Positions 45,444 through 52,669 of a stretch of 64,000 nt of DNA are shown here, piece after piece. This DNA comes from Mediterraneibacter butyricigenes (GTDB lineage: Bacteria > Bacillota > Clostridia > Lachnospirales > Lachnospiraceae): NCBI RefSeq assembly GCF_003574295.1, contig NZ_BHGK01000001.1, positions 1,302,001-1,366,000 of the forward strand, read 5' to 3'. How positions within the stretch are numbered: the stretch's first letter is position 1; each line of letters begins with the position of its first letter. The position numbers and the translations under genes are program-made. Below the pieces are notes generated by a model that had not been told where the DNA came from, made no database searches, and saw only the letters and a list, made by a program, of their open reading frames with translations.

Positions 45444-45941
45444 ATGAAAGAAACAAAACATCAAAGTGTGCTTTTTCTGGCACAGGGCGCAATGATCGCC
45501 GCAATCTATGTCGTACTGACACTGGTATTCGCACCATTCAGTTACGGTGAAGTTCAGGTAAGAATCTCGGAGGCTCTCACGATCCTTCCCCTTTTTACCC
45601 CTGCTGCAATCCCAGGACTTTTTGTAGGATGTCTGATCAGTAATATTCTGGGCGGATGTGTTCTTCCGGACATCATCTTCGGAAGCCTTGCCACATTGAT
45701 CGGCGCGGTTGGAACTTATATGCTCCGCAGGCAGAATAAATTTCTGGCACCATTGCCACCGATCATCGCCAACGCACTGATCGTTCCGTTTGTTCTGCGT
45801 TATGCTTATCAGGTACCGCTTCCGATTCCGTTTATGATGCTGACTGTCGGCATCGGAGAAGTCATTTCCTGCGGTGTTTTGGGTATGATCCTTCATACTG
45901 CACTGAACAAATACCGGCACACTATTTTTAAAACCGCATAA
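45444..45941 (+). CDS. queT: QueT family queuosine precursor transporter
   Basis: The 165-residue membrane protein has five to six helices. The QueT pattern reads GAMIAAIYVVLTLVFAPFSYGEVQVRISEALTILP, with GLFVGCLISNILGG and a late GEVISCGVLG. It is the substrate-specific (S) component of an energy-coupling factor importer for preQ1/preQ0-type queuosine precursors. The upstream structured leader fits control by the same compound. A strong terminator follows. Confidence 0.93.
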   Translation: MKETKHQSVLFLAQGAMIAAIYVVLTLVFAPFSYGEVQVRISEALTILPLFTPAAIPGLFVGCLISNILGGCVLPDIIFGSLATLIGAVGTYMLRRQNKFLAPLPPIIANALIVPFVLRYAYQVPLPIPFMMLTVGIGEVISCGVLGMILHTALNKYRHTIFKTA

Positions 45942-45959
45942 ATCAGTTCCGTAATTTGG

Positions 45960-45996
45960 CAGGCTGTCGCACAATATGTGACAGCCTGTTTTGTTT
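45960..45996 (+). terminator. Terminator of queT
   Basis: CAGGCTGTCGCA / TGTGACAGCCTG stem followed by TTTTGTTT, 19 bases after the queT stop. Confidence 0.9.
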
Positions 45997-46071
45997 GAAA
46001 GCAAGAAGTTTTTATCCCGAAGCATCGAACTTCAGGAACGCCGATTTTGCCTTCTCCCAGAACAAAAATAT

Positions 46072-46093
46072 GCCCCGGCGTACTCGCCGGGGC
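46072..46093 (-). terminator. Terminator of the ATC hydrolase/amidohydrolase operon
   Basis: GCCCCGGCG / CGCCGGGGC stem, followed on the minus strand by ATATTTTTGTT, ten bases after the amidohydrolase stop. Confidence 0.9.
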
Positions 46094-46103
46094 TTCCCAG
46101 TCT

Positions 46104-47351
46104 CTATATCTTCTTTTCTTTCATAGTTCCATCTCCCAGATAGTCAAACGCCATCTGTACATGCATAGCTACCCCTTCCGGCAGCACTGACTCGTCAAAA
46201 CGTACCTTTGGGTGATGGTGCCCATGGATTTCTCCATCATCTGATGGTTTTGCCGCTCCGATAAAGGCATAAATTCCAGGGACTTTTTCTGAAAAATAAG
46301 CAAAATCATCTCCACCGCCGACTGGCCTGGTTTCAATCACATCTTCTTCTCCAAAAATTTTCACTGCCGCATCGTGTGCAATCTGACACATATCCGGATC
46401 ATCATGGATCACAGGCCCTGTTTTCATTTCATATTCTACCTCAGCGGTACAACCATATGCTTTTGCAGTATATTCTGCCACGCGACGCATTTTTTCTTCT
46501 ACACCCTTTCGTACTTCCGGTGAATATGTTCGAACTGTTCCGCTCATCGTTGCAGTGTTGGCTACCACATTGTAATTCGATCCGCTATGAATCGTTCCGA
46601 CCGTAACAACCAATGTATCAACCGGATCTGTATTTCTCGAAACTATCGTCTGCAGGCTGTTCACAATGGCACAGGCCGTCACCAGCGCATCTTTTCCCTG
46701 ATGTGGCATTCCTCCATGGCATCCGTTTCCCTGGACTTTGATACAAAATTCATCTGTACTTGCTGAACGTGGCCCTGGATTCACAGCAATTTTGCCTGAT
46801 TCTAACCATGATGAAACATGACATCCGTATGCTGCATCCACGCCATCCAGTATTCCTTGATTTACATAATACTCTGCTCCATTCGCCGTTTCCTCCGCCG
46901 CCTGAAATAATACTTTCACCTTTCCTGGCAGCTGTTCTTTTTTTTCAACCAGTATCTTGCAGGCTACGAGAAGCATGGCTGCATGCATTTCATGACCACA
47001 ACCATGAAAAACTCCCGGATGAATGCTTGCAAAAGATTCTCCTGTCTCTTCCTGGATCGGCAGTGCATCAAAATCCGCTCTTAACAGAATGGTTTTGCTC
47101 TCCGGTGAACACTGCCCTCCTTCAATCATGGTCCAGCATCCTGTATGATCCGGATAATGGTGTACCTCCAAACCAAGATTTTCCAGATAAGCGGTAATAT
47201 ACTCCGTCGATTCATATTCCTTCCAGGATACTTCTGCATGTTGATGCAGCCAGCGTCTGACTTTTACAACTTCATCCCGCAGTTCGTCTGCACGTTTTTT
47301 TATTTCTTCCGAATTAATCTTTTTGTTTTGGAAATCTAAGACAGAAGTCAC
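46104..47351 (-). CDS. M20D family amidohydrolase
   Basis: A GTG start at 47351 is preferred because AGGAGG lies eight bases upstream; the site is inside the preceding gene, which it overlaps by 38 bases. The ~415-residue enzyme shows the dinuclear metal site of the aminoacylase/hippuricase group: ADFDALPIQEE, HGCGHEMHAAMLL, AAEETANGA, CHVSSW and the late His in GHHHPKVRFDE. It hydrolyses an N-acyl or N-carbamoyl amino acid. Context with an ATC hydrolase suggests N-carbamoyl-L-cysteine as a candidate substrate. Known carbamoyl-cysteine hydrolases belong to another M20 branch, so this remains a hypothesis. Confidence 0.85.
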   Translation of the reverse strand: MTSVLDFQNKKINSEEIKKRADELRDEVVKVRRWLHQHAEVSWKEYESTEYITAYLENLGLEVHHYPDHTGCWTMIEGGQCSPESKTILLRADFDALPIQEETGESFASIHPGVFHGCGHEMHAAMLLVACKILVEKKEQLPGKVKVLFQAAEETANGAEYYVNQGILDGVDAAYGCHVSSWLESGKIAVNPGPRSASTDEFCIKVQGNGCHGGMPHQGKDALVTACAIVNSLQTIVSRNTDPVDTLVVTVGTIHSGSNYNVVANTATMSGTVRTYSPEVRKGVEEKMRRVAEYTAKAYGCTAEVEYEMKTGPVIHDDPDMCQIAHDAAVKIFGEEDVIETRPVGGGDDFAYFSEKVPGIYAFIGAAKPSDDGEIHGHHHPKVRFDESVLPEGVAMHVQMAFDYLGDGTMKEKKI

Positions 47352-47793
47352 AGCAATCACCTCCTGACATCAGCGTTTTCGATCTTGACATTTTAATTTC
47401 CGGATTCATGCCCTCATAAAAATATTCATCTCTTAAGCAGGATAATGTCGCACCCAAATCTTTCATTCCGATTCGATCGTACATATCGACATAGGCACAT
47501 CTCTTGACTGTCATATAACAGTCCGTCTCATTTTCCACCTTCATATCAACGTCTAACGCGTCATTCGCAGACCAAGACTCTGCCTGCCCCATCAATGCAT
47601 CGATTCCATTTCCTCCTAATACTACCGCGTAGTCTTTTCCCTGTTCAAATGCGATTTCTGCAATCACCTTTTCTACGATCTCATATGTTTTTTCATGTCC
47701 CAACTCTTTCTCAAATGCATCGAGAAACGGCTTGACCATCAGCGCCTCAATCTCTCTTCTAAGTAATACCGGTACATCATAAATTGTTTCCAT
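47314..47793 (-). CDS. L-2-amino-thiazoline-4-carboxylate (ATC) hydrolase family protein
   Basis: The start at 47793 (METIYDVPVLL) has AGGAGATC just upstream. The 159-residue protein matches the small ATC hydrolase family: an N-terminal helical part (VLLRREIEALMVKPFLDAFEKELG), then ESWSANDALDVDMKVEN and a Cys-rich end (SGGDCCDFC). The founding Pseudomonas enzyme opens the thiazoline ring to give a carbamoyl-cysteine. It leads a two-gene minus operon driven by the sigma-54 type promoter at 47912-47927. Confidence 0.8.
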   Translation of the reverse strand: METIYDVPVLLRREIEALMVKPFLDAFEKELGHEKTYEIVEKVIAEIAFEQGKDYAVVLGGNGIDALMGQAESWSANDALDVDMKVENETDCYMTVKRCAYVDMYDRIGMKDLGATLSCLRDEYFYEGMNPEIKMSRSKTLMSGGDCCDFCLRFPKQKD

Positions 47794-47911
47794 TTTGATC
47801 TCCTTTCTTTTCTCGCATTCCATGTTTCAAGATCTTATTCTTTTTTCTGTACTTTCCCAACTCATACACTGATCAAAAGAATCCGATCTTGATTGACTCA
47901 TTCTGATATAG

Positions 47912-47927
47912 CGCAACAACCGTGCCA
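47912..47927 (-). promoter_or_regulatory. Sigma-54 (-24/-12) promoter for the ATC hydrolase operon
   Basis: On the minus strand TGGCACGGTTGTTGCG matches the consensus TGGCAYG-N4-TTGCW at every key base. It lies about 120 bases upstream of the ATC hydrolase start. Confidence 0.85.
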
Positions 47928-48012
47928 ATCGCTGTTTCTTCTATATTAGGCAACCTTTTTTCTTTCTTTTCGCTGTTTCTTCTTGCATTTCCAATTTTTA
48001 CAAGCCTTCTGT

Positions 48013-48028
48013 TTCTCACATTTGAGAA
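48013..48028. promoter_or_regulatory. Palindromic upstream activator site 1
   Basis: TTCTCA CATT TGAGAA, a perfect inverted repeat. It lies 86 bases upstream of the minus-strand sigma-54 promoter and 108 bases upstream of the plus-strand one. It is the likely binding site of the enhancer-binding regulator encoded at 51177-52604. Confidence 0.75.
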
Positions 48029-48032
48029 TTTC

Positions 48033-48048
48033 TTATCATTTATGAGAA
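48033..48048. promoter_or_regulatory. Palindromic upstream activator site 2 (imperfect)
   Basis: TTATCA TTTA TGAGAA, one mismatch from site 1 and exactly 20 bases from it, about two helical turns, so that regulators could bind on one face. Confidence 0.7.
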
Positions 48049-48091
48049 TCCATCACATTTTCGCCCTTCTATCTCTTCTGTTCGTTATATT

Positions 48092-48107
48092 TTCTCACAA
48101 ATGAGAA
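48092..48107. promoter_or_regulatory. Palindromic upstream activator site 3
   Basis: TTCTCA CAAA TGAGAA, again perfect. It is 28 bases from the plus-strand -24 box. The stretch 47928-48135 has no gene; it holds these three sites and is otherwise T-rich. Confidence 0.75.
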
Positions 48108-48135
48108 AATATGCCTTTTATTTAGCTATTTTCTC

Positions 48136-48151
48136 TGGCATGCATTTTGCA
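48136..48151 (+). promoter_or_regulatory. Sigma-54 (-24/-12) promoter for the desulfidase operon
   Basis: TGGCATGCATTTTGCA fits TGGCAYG-N4-TTGCW exactly. About 97 bases separate it from the first gene, which has GAAAGGGG as ribosome binding site. Confidence 0.85.
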
Positions 48152-48248
48152 CTATAATATAATACAATCCCAACTCATACTCAAAACTACATGTACTTTT
48201 ACTATCATCATTCTCATATTAAAGGATTAGAAAGGGGCGTACAAGCTT

Positions 48249-48974
48249 ATGAATTCTGAATATTTTAGTCAGGCCAATGGGCCGGTTTTATGGATAGCCT
48301 GTATTCCGGCTGTATTTATCGTTATGTTCGAATGTATCCTGTTCTACCGAAAGAGTAAAAAGCAAGCCATCGAACTTCAAATTGATCCCAAACTGATCAA
48401 AACTTCCATGAAGTCTTCCGCTATTTCTGCGATCGGACCCTGCGTAGTCGTTATCGCAACGGTTCTCTCTTTGATCAGCTACGTCGGAACTCCTCTTGCC
48501 TGGATGAGAAATTCTATCATCGGAAACGCGCAGGAAGAACTGCTTGCCGCAAACTTCGCTGCAAACGGTATGGGTATGGATCTGAACGAAAGTCTTGCAA
48601 ACGGAACCTTGAACCTCAGTTTTCTTTCCACCGCAGCCTTCGTCATGGCCGCCGGAATGTGTGGATATGTCATCACTTCCGCACTCTTTTCTGACAAAGT
48701 GGCTCTGATCGGAGAAAAGTTTTCCGGTGGAAATGCAGAATTGCTGCCACTTTTAACCTTAGGTGCTGTCGTTGGTGGTATGTCCAACATCGTAGTCGGA
48801 CAATCGATTCCTCTTGGCGCCAACACGATCGGTGTCGCTGTAGGTGCCGGTGTTATGGCAGTCATTCAGATTCTTGCAAAGAAGATGCCTGAAAAACTAT
48901 GGCTCAAAGAATGGGCGATGACCATCAGTATGTTTGTCGGTATGATCGTCGCCTATGCGGCCAGCCTTATCTAA
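48249..48974 (+). CDS. DUF5058 family membrane protein (putative transporter half)
   Basis: A 241-residue protein with about six hydrophobic segments (for example WIACIPAVFIVMFECILFY, GPCVVVIATVLSLISYV, LLPLLTLGAVVGGMSNIVVG, EWAMTISMFVGMIVAYAASLI). I recognise it as DUF5058, a family of unknown function. It is followed by a second membrane protein of similar size, and the pair resembles two-subunit secondary transporters. In this operon it would import the thiazoline, cysteine or a related sulfur compound; this is inference from context. Confidence 0.7.
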   Translation: MNSEYFSQANGPVLWIACIPAVFIVMFECILFYRKSKKQAIELQIDPKLIKTSMKSSAISAIGPCVVVIATVLSLISYVGTPLAWMRNSIIGNAQEELLAANFAANGMGMDLNESLANGTLNLSFLSTAAFVMAAGMCGYVITSALFSDKVALIGEKFSGGNAELLPLLTLGAVVGGMSNIVVGQSIPLGANTIGVAVGAGVMAVIQILAKKMPEKLWLKEWAMTISMFVGMIVAYAASLI

Positions 48975-49004
48975 CCCATCACCAGACACAGGAGGAAATC
49001 CATT

Positions 49005-49709
49005 ATGAATGAAGAAAAATATACTTCTTACCACAAAGAATACATGCCCAGCATTATAAAATGGGGTCGCTGCCTGAACCTGCTTATGGTTCCCGCCATG
49101 TTTTTCCCGATTTTACTGATTATGATCGTTTACGGCGTGAAACCGAATATGGCAGGAGCCACCAGTGGCGCCATCGCCTATATTTCTTTCAGTCTCCCGT
49201 ATTACTTTACCGAACTGATTGCACTTGGTCCCATTCTTCACGTTCCCGGAACCTACATCGGATTCGTTGCCGGAAACACCCGAAATATCTGTGCAGTTGC
49301 AACTTCATCTGCACTGGACGTTACCGGAGCCAAAACAGGAACCCCGGAAGCCACGATCATGGCAACGATTGCGACTGCAACCTCTGTTATTATGAAATTC
49401 GTAATTGTTTTCGTAATTTCCTTAGCCGGTGGTGCTCTTTTGAAAGTTCTTCCGCCTCAGGTTCTGACCTGTCTTACCTTCCTGCTTCCTTCTCTTTTCG
49501 GAGCCATGTGGATGCAGTGGGCTATTACCGATGTGAAACTGGGTGGTATCCTGTTTGTGGTTGCATTGATTGCAAATTTTGTATACCGAAAGGGAGCCTT
49601 CTCCTTCTTCCCGGCAGGCGGCGAATATATGCCGGTACTGATTTGTGTTATTTTAGGATTTATCATCGCAAAAATGCTTTACTCAAAGAGATCTGCCAAA
49701 ACAAACTAA
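49005..49709 (+). CDS. Membrane protein, partner of the DUF5058 protein
   Basis: A 234-residue polytopic protein of about six helices with Gly/Ala-rich turns (ATSGAIAYISFSLPYYFTE, GTPEATIMATIATATSVIMKF). I do not recognise a named family. It lies 30 bases after the DUF5058 gene, with AGGAGG before its ATG, and 46 bases before the desulfidase gene. A joint role as transporter with its neighbour is likely. Its ends lack signal peptides. Confidence 0.65.
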   Translation: MNEEKYTSYHKEYMPSIIKWGRCLNLLMVPAMFFPILLIMIVYGVKPNMAGATSGAIAYISFSLPYYFTELIALGPILHVPGTYIGFVAGNTRNICAVATSSALDVTGAKTGTPEATIMATIATATSVIMKFVIVFVISLAGGALLKVLPPQVLTCLTFLLPSLFGAMWMQWAITDVKLGGILFVVALIANFVYRKGAFSFFPAGGEYMPVLICVILGFIIAKMLYSKRSAKTN

Positions 49710-49755
49710 TCATACAGATCCCTCATAAGAACGATCAAAGGAGGAATTTGCAGCA

Positions 49756-51033
49756 ATGCAGACAGAATTAAGAAACCAAGATTATATCAACGCTCTGAAA
49801 CGGGAACTGATTCCCGCATTGGGCTGTACAGAACCGATTGCGATAGCATATGTCGCTGCCAAAGCACGGGAAACTCTGGGCGTATTTCCGGATTATATGG
49901 AGATGCTCTGCAGTGGAAATGTTATCAAAAATGTAAAAGGAGTCAAAGTGCCAAATGCATGTGGTATGCGTGGTGTCCCCATTGCTGCAACTCTCGGTGC
50001 CATCGGCGGAGATGCTTCCAAAGAACTGGAAGTGCTTCAAAGTGTCACACCTGAACATGTAGAACAGGCAAAACAACTGTTGGAGAACCATTTTTTCTCC
50101 TATCAGTTGGCCGAAGGCGTTGCAAATCTTTATATTTCCGCTACGGCTCACTATCAGGATCATTTTGCCAGAGTTACCGTGGTGAATCACCATACCTGTA
50201 TTACAGAAATTGTAAAAGACGATACTCTCCTCTATCAGCGTGACCCGGACTCCGTCTCGGATGAACCGGACTGGAAACTTTGGAGCATTCATGAAATTTT
50301 AGATTTTGCGGATCATGCGGATCTGGCTCCTGTTCAGTCTCTGCTGGATCAGCAGATTGAAAAGAACACCGCCATCTCCAATGAAGGACTCTCACACCCT
50401 TACGGAGCAGAAGTCGGCCGTACCCTTTTAAAAAGCTACGGCCAGGATATTCGCACCCGGGCAATGGCAAAGGCGGCTGCCGGATCGGATGCACGTATGG
50501 GCGGATGTACTCTGCCGGTTGTCATCAATTCCGGAAGCGGAAACCAGGGAATGACCGTTTCTCTTCCGGTAATCGAATATGCCAGAGAACTTGGAGTTCC
50601 AAAAGAAAAGCTCTATCGGGCACTGTTGGTCAGCAATCTGCTTTCTATTTATCAGAAACATTACATTGGCAGTCTCTCCGCTTTTTGCGGTGCCGTGACT
50701 GCAGCCTGTGGAAGCGGAGCCGCTCTGACCTATTTAAGCGGAGGAGACTATGCCGCCATCTGCCGTACCATCACCAATACGCTTGCCAATGTAGGCGGAA
50801 TCCTGTGTGACGGTGCCAAATCTTCCTGTGCTGCTAAAATTGCTTCTGCCGTAGATGCCGCTATTTTAGCACACCACATGAGTATGAACGGGGATTCTTT
50901 CCAACCCGGTGAAGGAATTGTATTGGAAGACACCGAAAATACAATCAAAAATATAGGCTATGTCGGACGTGTCGGTATGAAAGATACGGATGTAGAAATC
51001 CTGCATTTAATGATTGGCAGTGTTACACCGTAA
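49756..51033 (+). CDS. cyuA: L-cysteine desulfidase (CyuA family)
   Basis: The 425-residue protein matches the iron-sulfur L-cysteine desulfidase/UPF0597 family, related to the alpha chain of iron-dependent L-serine dehydratase. GCTEPIA holds the catalytic-region Cys (about residue 24). The late pair C-x6-C in ILCDGAKSSCAAK, with an earlier Cys in CGAVTAACGSG, supplies [4Fe-4S] ligands. It splits L-cysteine to pyruvate, ammonia and sulfide. AGGAGG lies before the ATG. It ends the sigma-54-controlled plus operon. Confidence 0.88.
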   Translation: MQTELRNQDYINALKRELIPALGCTEPIAIAYVAAKARETLGVFPDYMEMLCSGNVIKNVKGVKVPNACGMRGVPIAATLGAIGGDASKELEVLQSVTPEHVEQAKQLLENHFFSYQLAEGVANLYISATAHYQDHFARVTVVNHHTCITEIVKDDTLLYQRDPDSVSDEPDWKLWSIHEILDFADHADLAPVQSLLDQQIEKNTAISNEGLSHPYGAEVGRTLLKSYGQDIRTRAMAKAAAGSDARMGGCTLPVVINSGSGNQGMTVSLPVIEYARELGVPKEKLYRALLVSNLLSIYQKHYIGSLSAFCGAVTAACGSGAALTYLSGGDYAAICRTITNTLANVGGILCDGAKSSCAAKIASAVDAAILAHHMSMNGDSFQPGEGIVLEDTENTIKNIGYVGRVGMKDTDVEILHLMIGSVTP

Positions 51034-51067
51034 GCGGTTCCCGTTGCAAGCTTTTGCGGGAGGATAA
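51032..51067 (+). repeat. 36-bp dispersed repeat, copy 1 (3' of cyuA)
   Basis: Starts within the cyuA stop codon and matches the reverse complement of 60167-60202 with one mismatch. Internal GCAA/TTGC and CCC/GGG can pair as a small hairpin. See the matching entry. Confidence 0.8.
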
Positions 51068-51090
51068 CGGTCCTCTACTTTACGTAAATA

Positions 51091-51133
51091 AAAATCGGAA
51101 GCGGTGATTAAAATACACGGCTTCCGATTTTTT
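51091..51133. terminator. Bidirectional terminator between cyuA and the sigma-54 regulator
   Basis: AAAATCGGAAGC / GCTTCCGATTTT stem with A- and T-runs on the two sides; it serves the convergent cyuA (+) and regulator (-) genes. Confidence 0.9.
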
Positions 51134-51176
51134 ATTTTCTTTAGTTTCTTTTTTTCGCTCTGTCTCTTTACATTTT

Positions 51177-52604
51177 TCAAAGATCATACTGGCTTAATTT
51201 CCGATACAGTGTTGCCTGACTGATTCCCAGTTTTTTCGCTGCTTCCATTTTTTCTTCTCTGTTTTTGGTATCTTTTATATAACTTTCCAAAATACTTTTC
51301 TCATAATTTTGCAGCATCTGGTTCAAAGTCTTCCCTTTTCGCTCCGTAATACTTTCTGCCCACACCATATACTGCGGCAAATCACCTACAGTGATTAAAT
51401 CTCCCTGAACCATGTTTACCAGAAATTCCACGACATTTTTCAGTTCCCTGACATTTCCCGGCCATTCATAAGTATTTAACACTTCTTCTGCCTGACGGTC
51501 AAACCCATGAATATTCTTGTGCAGAATCTTGTTATAATCTCTCAAAAAATAATAGGCCAGTTCTTTGATATCTTCTCCGCGTTCCCGAAGCGGCGGAATT
51601 TCCATAGGAATGACACTTAACCGATAATATAAATCTTCCCGAAACGCCCTGTTTTTCACCATTTCTCTCAAATTTTTGTTCGTCGCTGCCACAATGCGGA
51701 TATTTACCGGGATCTCTTTCGTTCCTCCGATCCGCTCAATCTTGCGCTCCTGTAGGACTCGAAGCAGTTTTGTCTGCGCCATCAACGGTAATTCTCCGAC
51801 TTCATCCAGGAACAGCGTGCCTTTATCCGCCAGTTCGAACTTTCCGATAGCTCCGCCTTTCTTTGCCCCGGTAAAGCTTCCACCCTCATATCCAAACAAT
51901 TCACTTTCGATCAGATTATCGGGAATTGCACCACAGTTTACCGCAATCATTGGGCCTTTGTTCCGCTTGCTGTTTGCATGCAGGAATTTTGCGAACTCTT
52001 CTTTTCCGGTACCGCTCTCTCCCGTAAGCAAAACAGTGGAATCCGAATTTGCCACGGTATACCCCATTTTAATCATTTCTTTCATCTTCGGACTGCTACC
52101 CATAATGTGATATCTCGCGGTGGCCTGGCTGACCTCACTTAACTGTTGTTCCAGTTTTTCCGTCTGCTCCACACTTTCCAACTGATTTGCGATCAGAATC
52201 CCCAGATACTTCATAAATTCGATCAGTCGTTCCTGATTCTCTATCAGATAATTTGCCTCCTCTGTTTCTGTTGCCGCAATACCAATGACTCCTATTATCT
52301 CCCCCTGATAATCTATGGGATATCCAAGCTCTGCATGAATTGTACAGATTTCCCTACTTTTACATTCCTCACAATATGGATCCTCTCTAACCTGTGTCAC
52401 CAATTTCGGATAACCGGAGATTAGGACCTTTTGAAAAAAAACACTAGATTTTCTTCTAAACTTTTCCGGCACTTCCTTGTAAAAGTTTGTTCCACAGATT
52501 CGATTCAGTTCTTCATCCACCACCGTAATCTGTGTATGCACAAAGGTTGAAATCACATCCACACACGGCTTGATAAATGATTCAATTTGAGATAATCTGC
52601 TCAT
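51177..52604 (-). CDS. Sigma-54-dependent enhancer-binding regulator
   Basis: The start at 52604 (MSRLSQIES) has GGAGG six bases upstream. About 475 residues: an N-terminal sensory part (about 1-160) with a Cys pattern ([10 protein letters not shown]) and PAS/GAF-like phrases ([15 protein letters not shown]). The AAA+ domain follows with [15 protein letters not shown], the sigma-54 contact loop [19 protein letters not shown] (Ser in place of Ala in GAFTGA) and Walker [13 protein letters not shown]. The C-terminal Fis-type helix-turn-helix is [14 protein letters not shown]. It should bind the palindromes at 48013-48107 and switch on both divergent operons. Confidence 0.92.
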   Translation of the reverse strand: MSRLSQIESFIKPCVDVISTFVHTQITVVDEELNRICGTNFYKEVPEKFRRKSSVFFQKVLISGYPKLVTQVREDPYCEECKSREICTIHAELGYPIDYQGEIIGVIGIAATETEEANYLIENQERLIEFMKYLGILIANQLESVEQTEKLEQQLSEVSQATARYHIMGSSPKMKEMIKMGYTVANSDSTVLLTGESGTGKEEFAKFLHANSKRNKGPMIAVNCGAIPDNLIESELFGYEGGSFTGAKKGGAIGKFELADKGTLFLDEVGELPLMAQTKLLRVLQERKIERIGGTKEIPVNIRIVAATNKNLREMVKNRAFREDLYYRLSVIPMEIPPLRERGEDIKELAYYFLRDYNKILHKNIHGFDRQAEEVLNTYEWPGNVRELKNVVEFLVNMVQGDLITVGDLPQYMVWAESITERKGKTLNQMLQNYEKSILESYIKDTKNREEKMEAAKKLGISQATLYRKLSQYDL

Positions 52605-52669
52605 TTTTTCCTCCAATCCGAGAATCTACTTTCGCAGTTTCCAATACAAACGAAATCTCTTCCGTGAGA

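Noticed and set aside
45294-46025. Minus-strand frame across queT
   Set aside because: Covers the riboswitch, queT and its terminator in antisense; no start signal and no recognisable domain.
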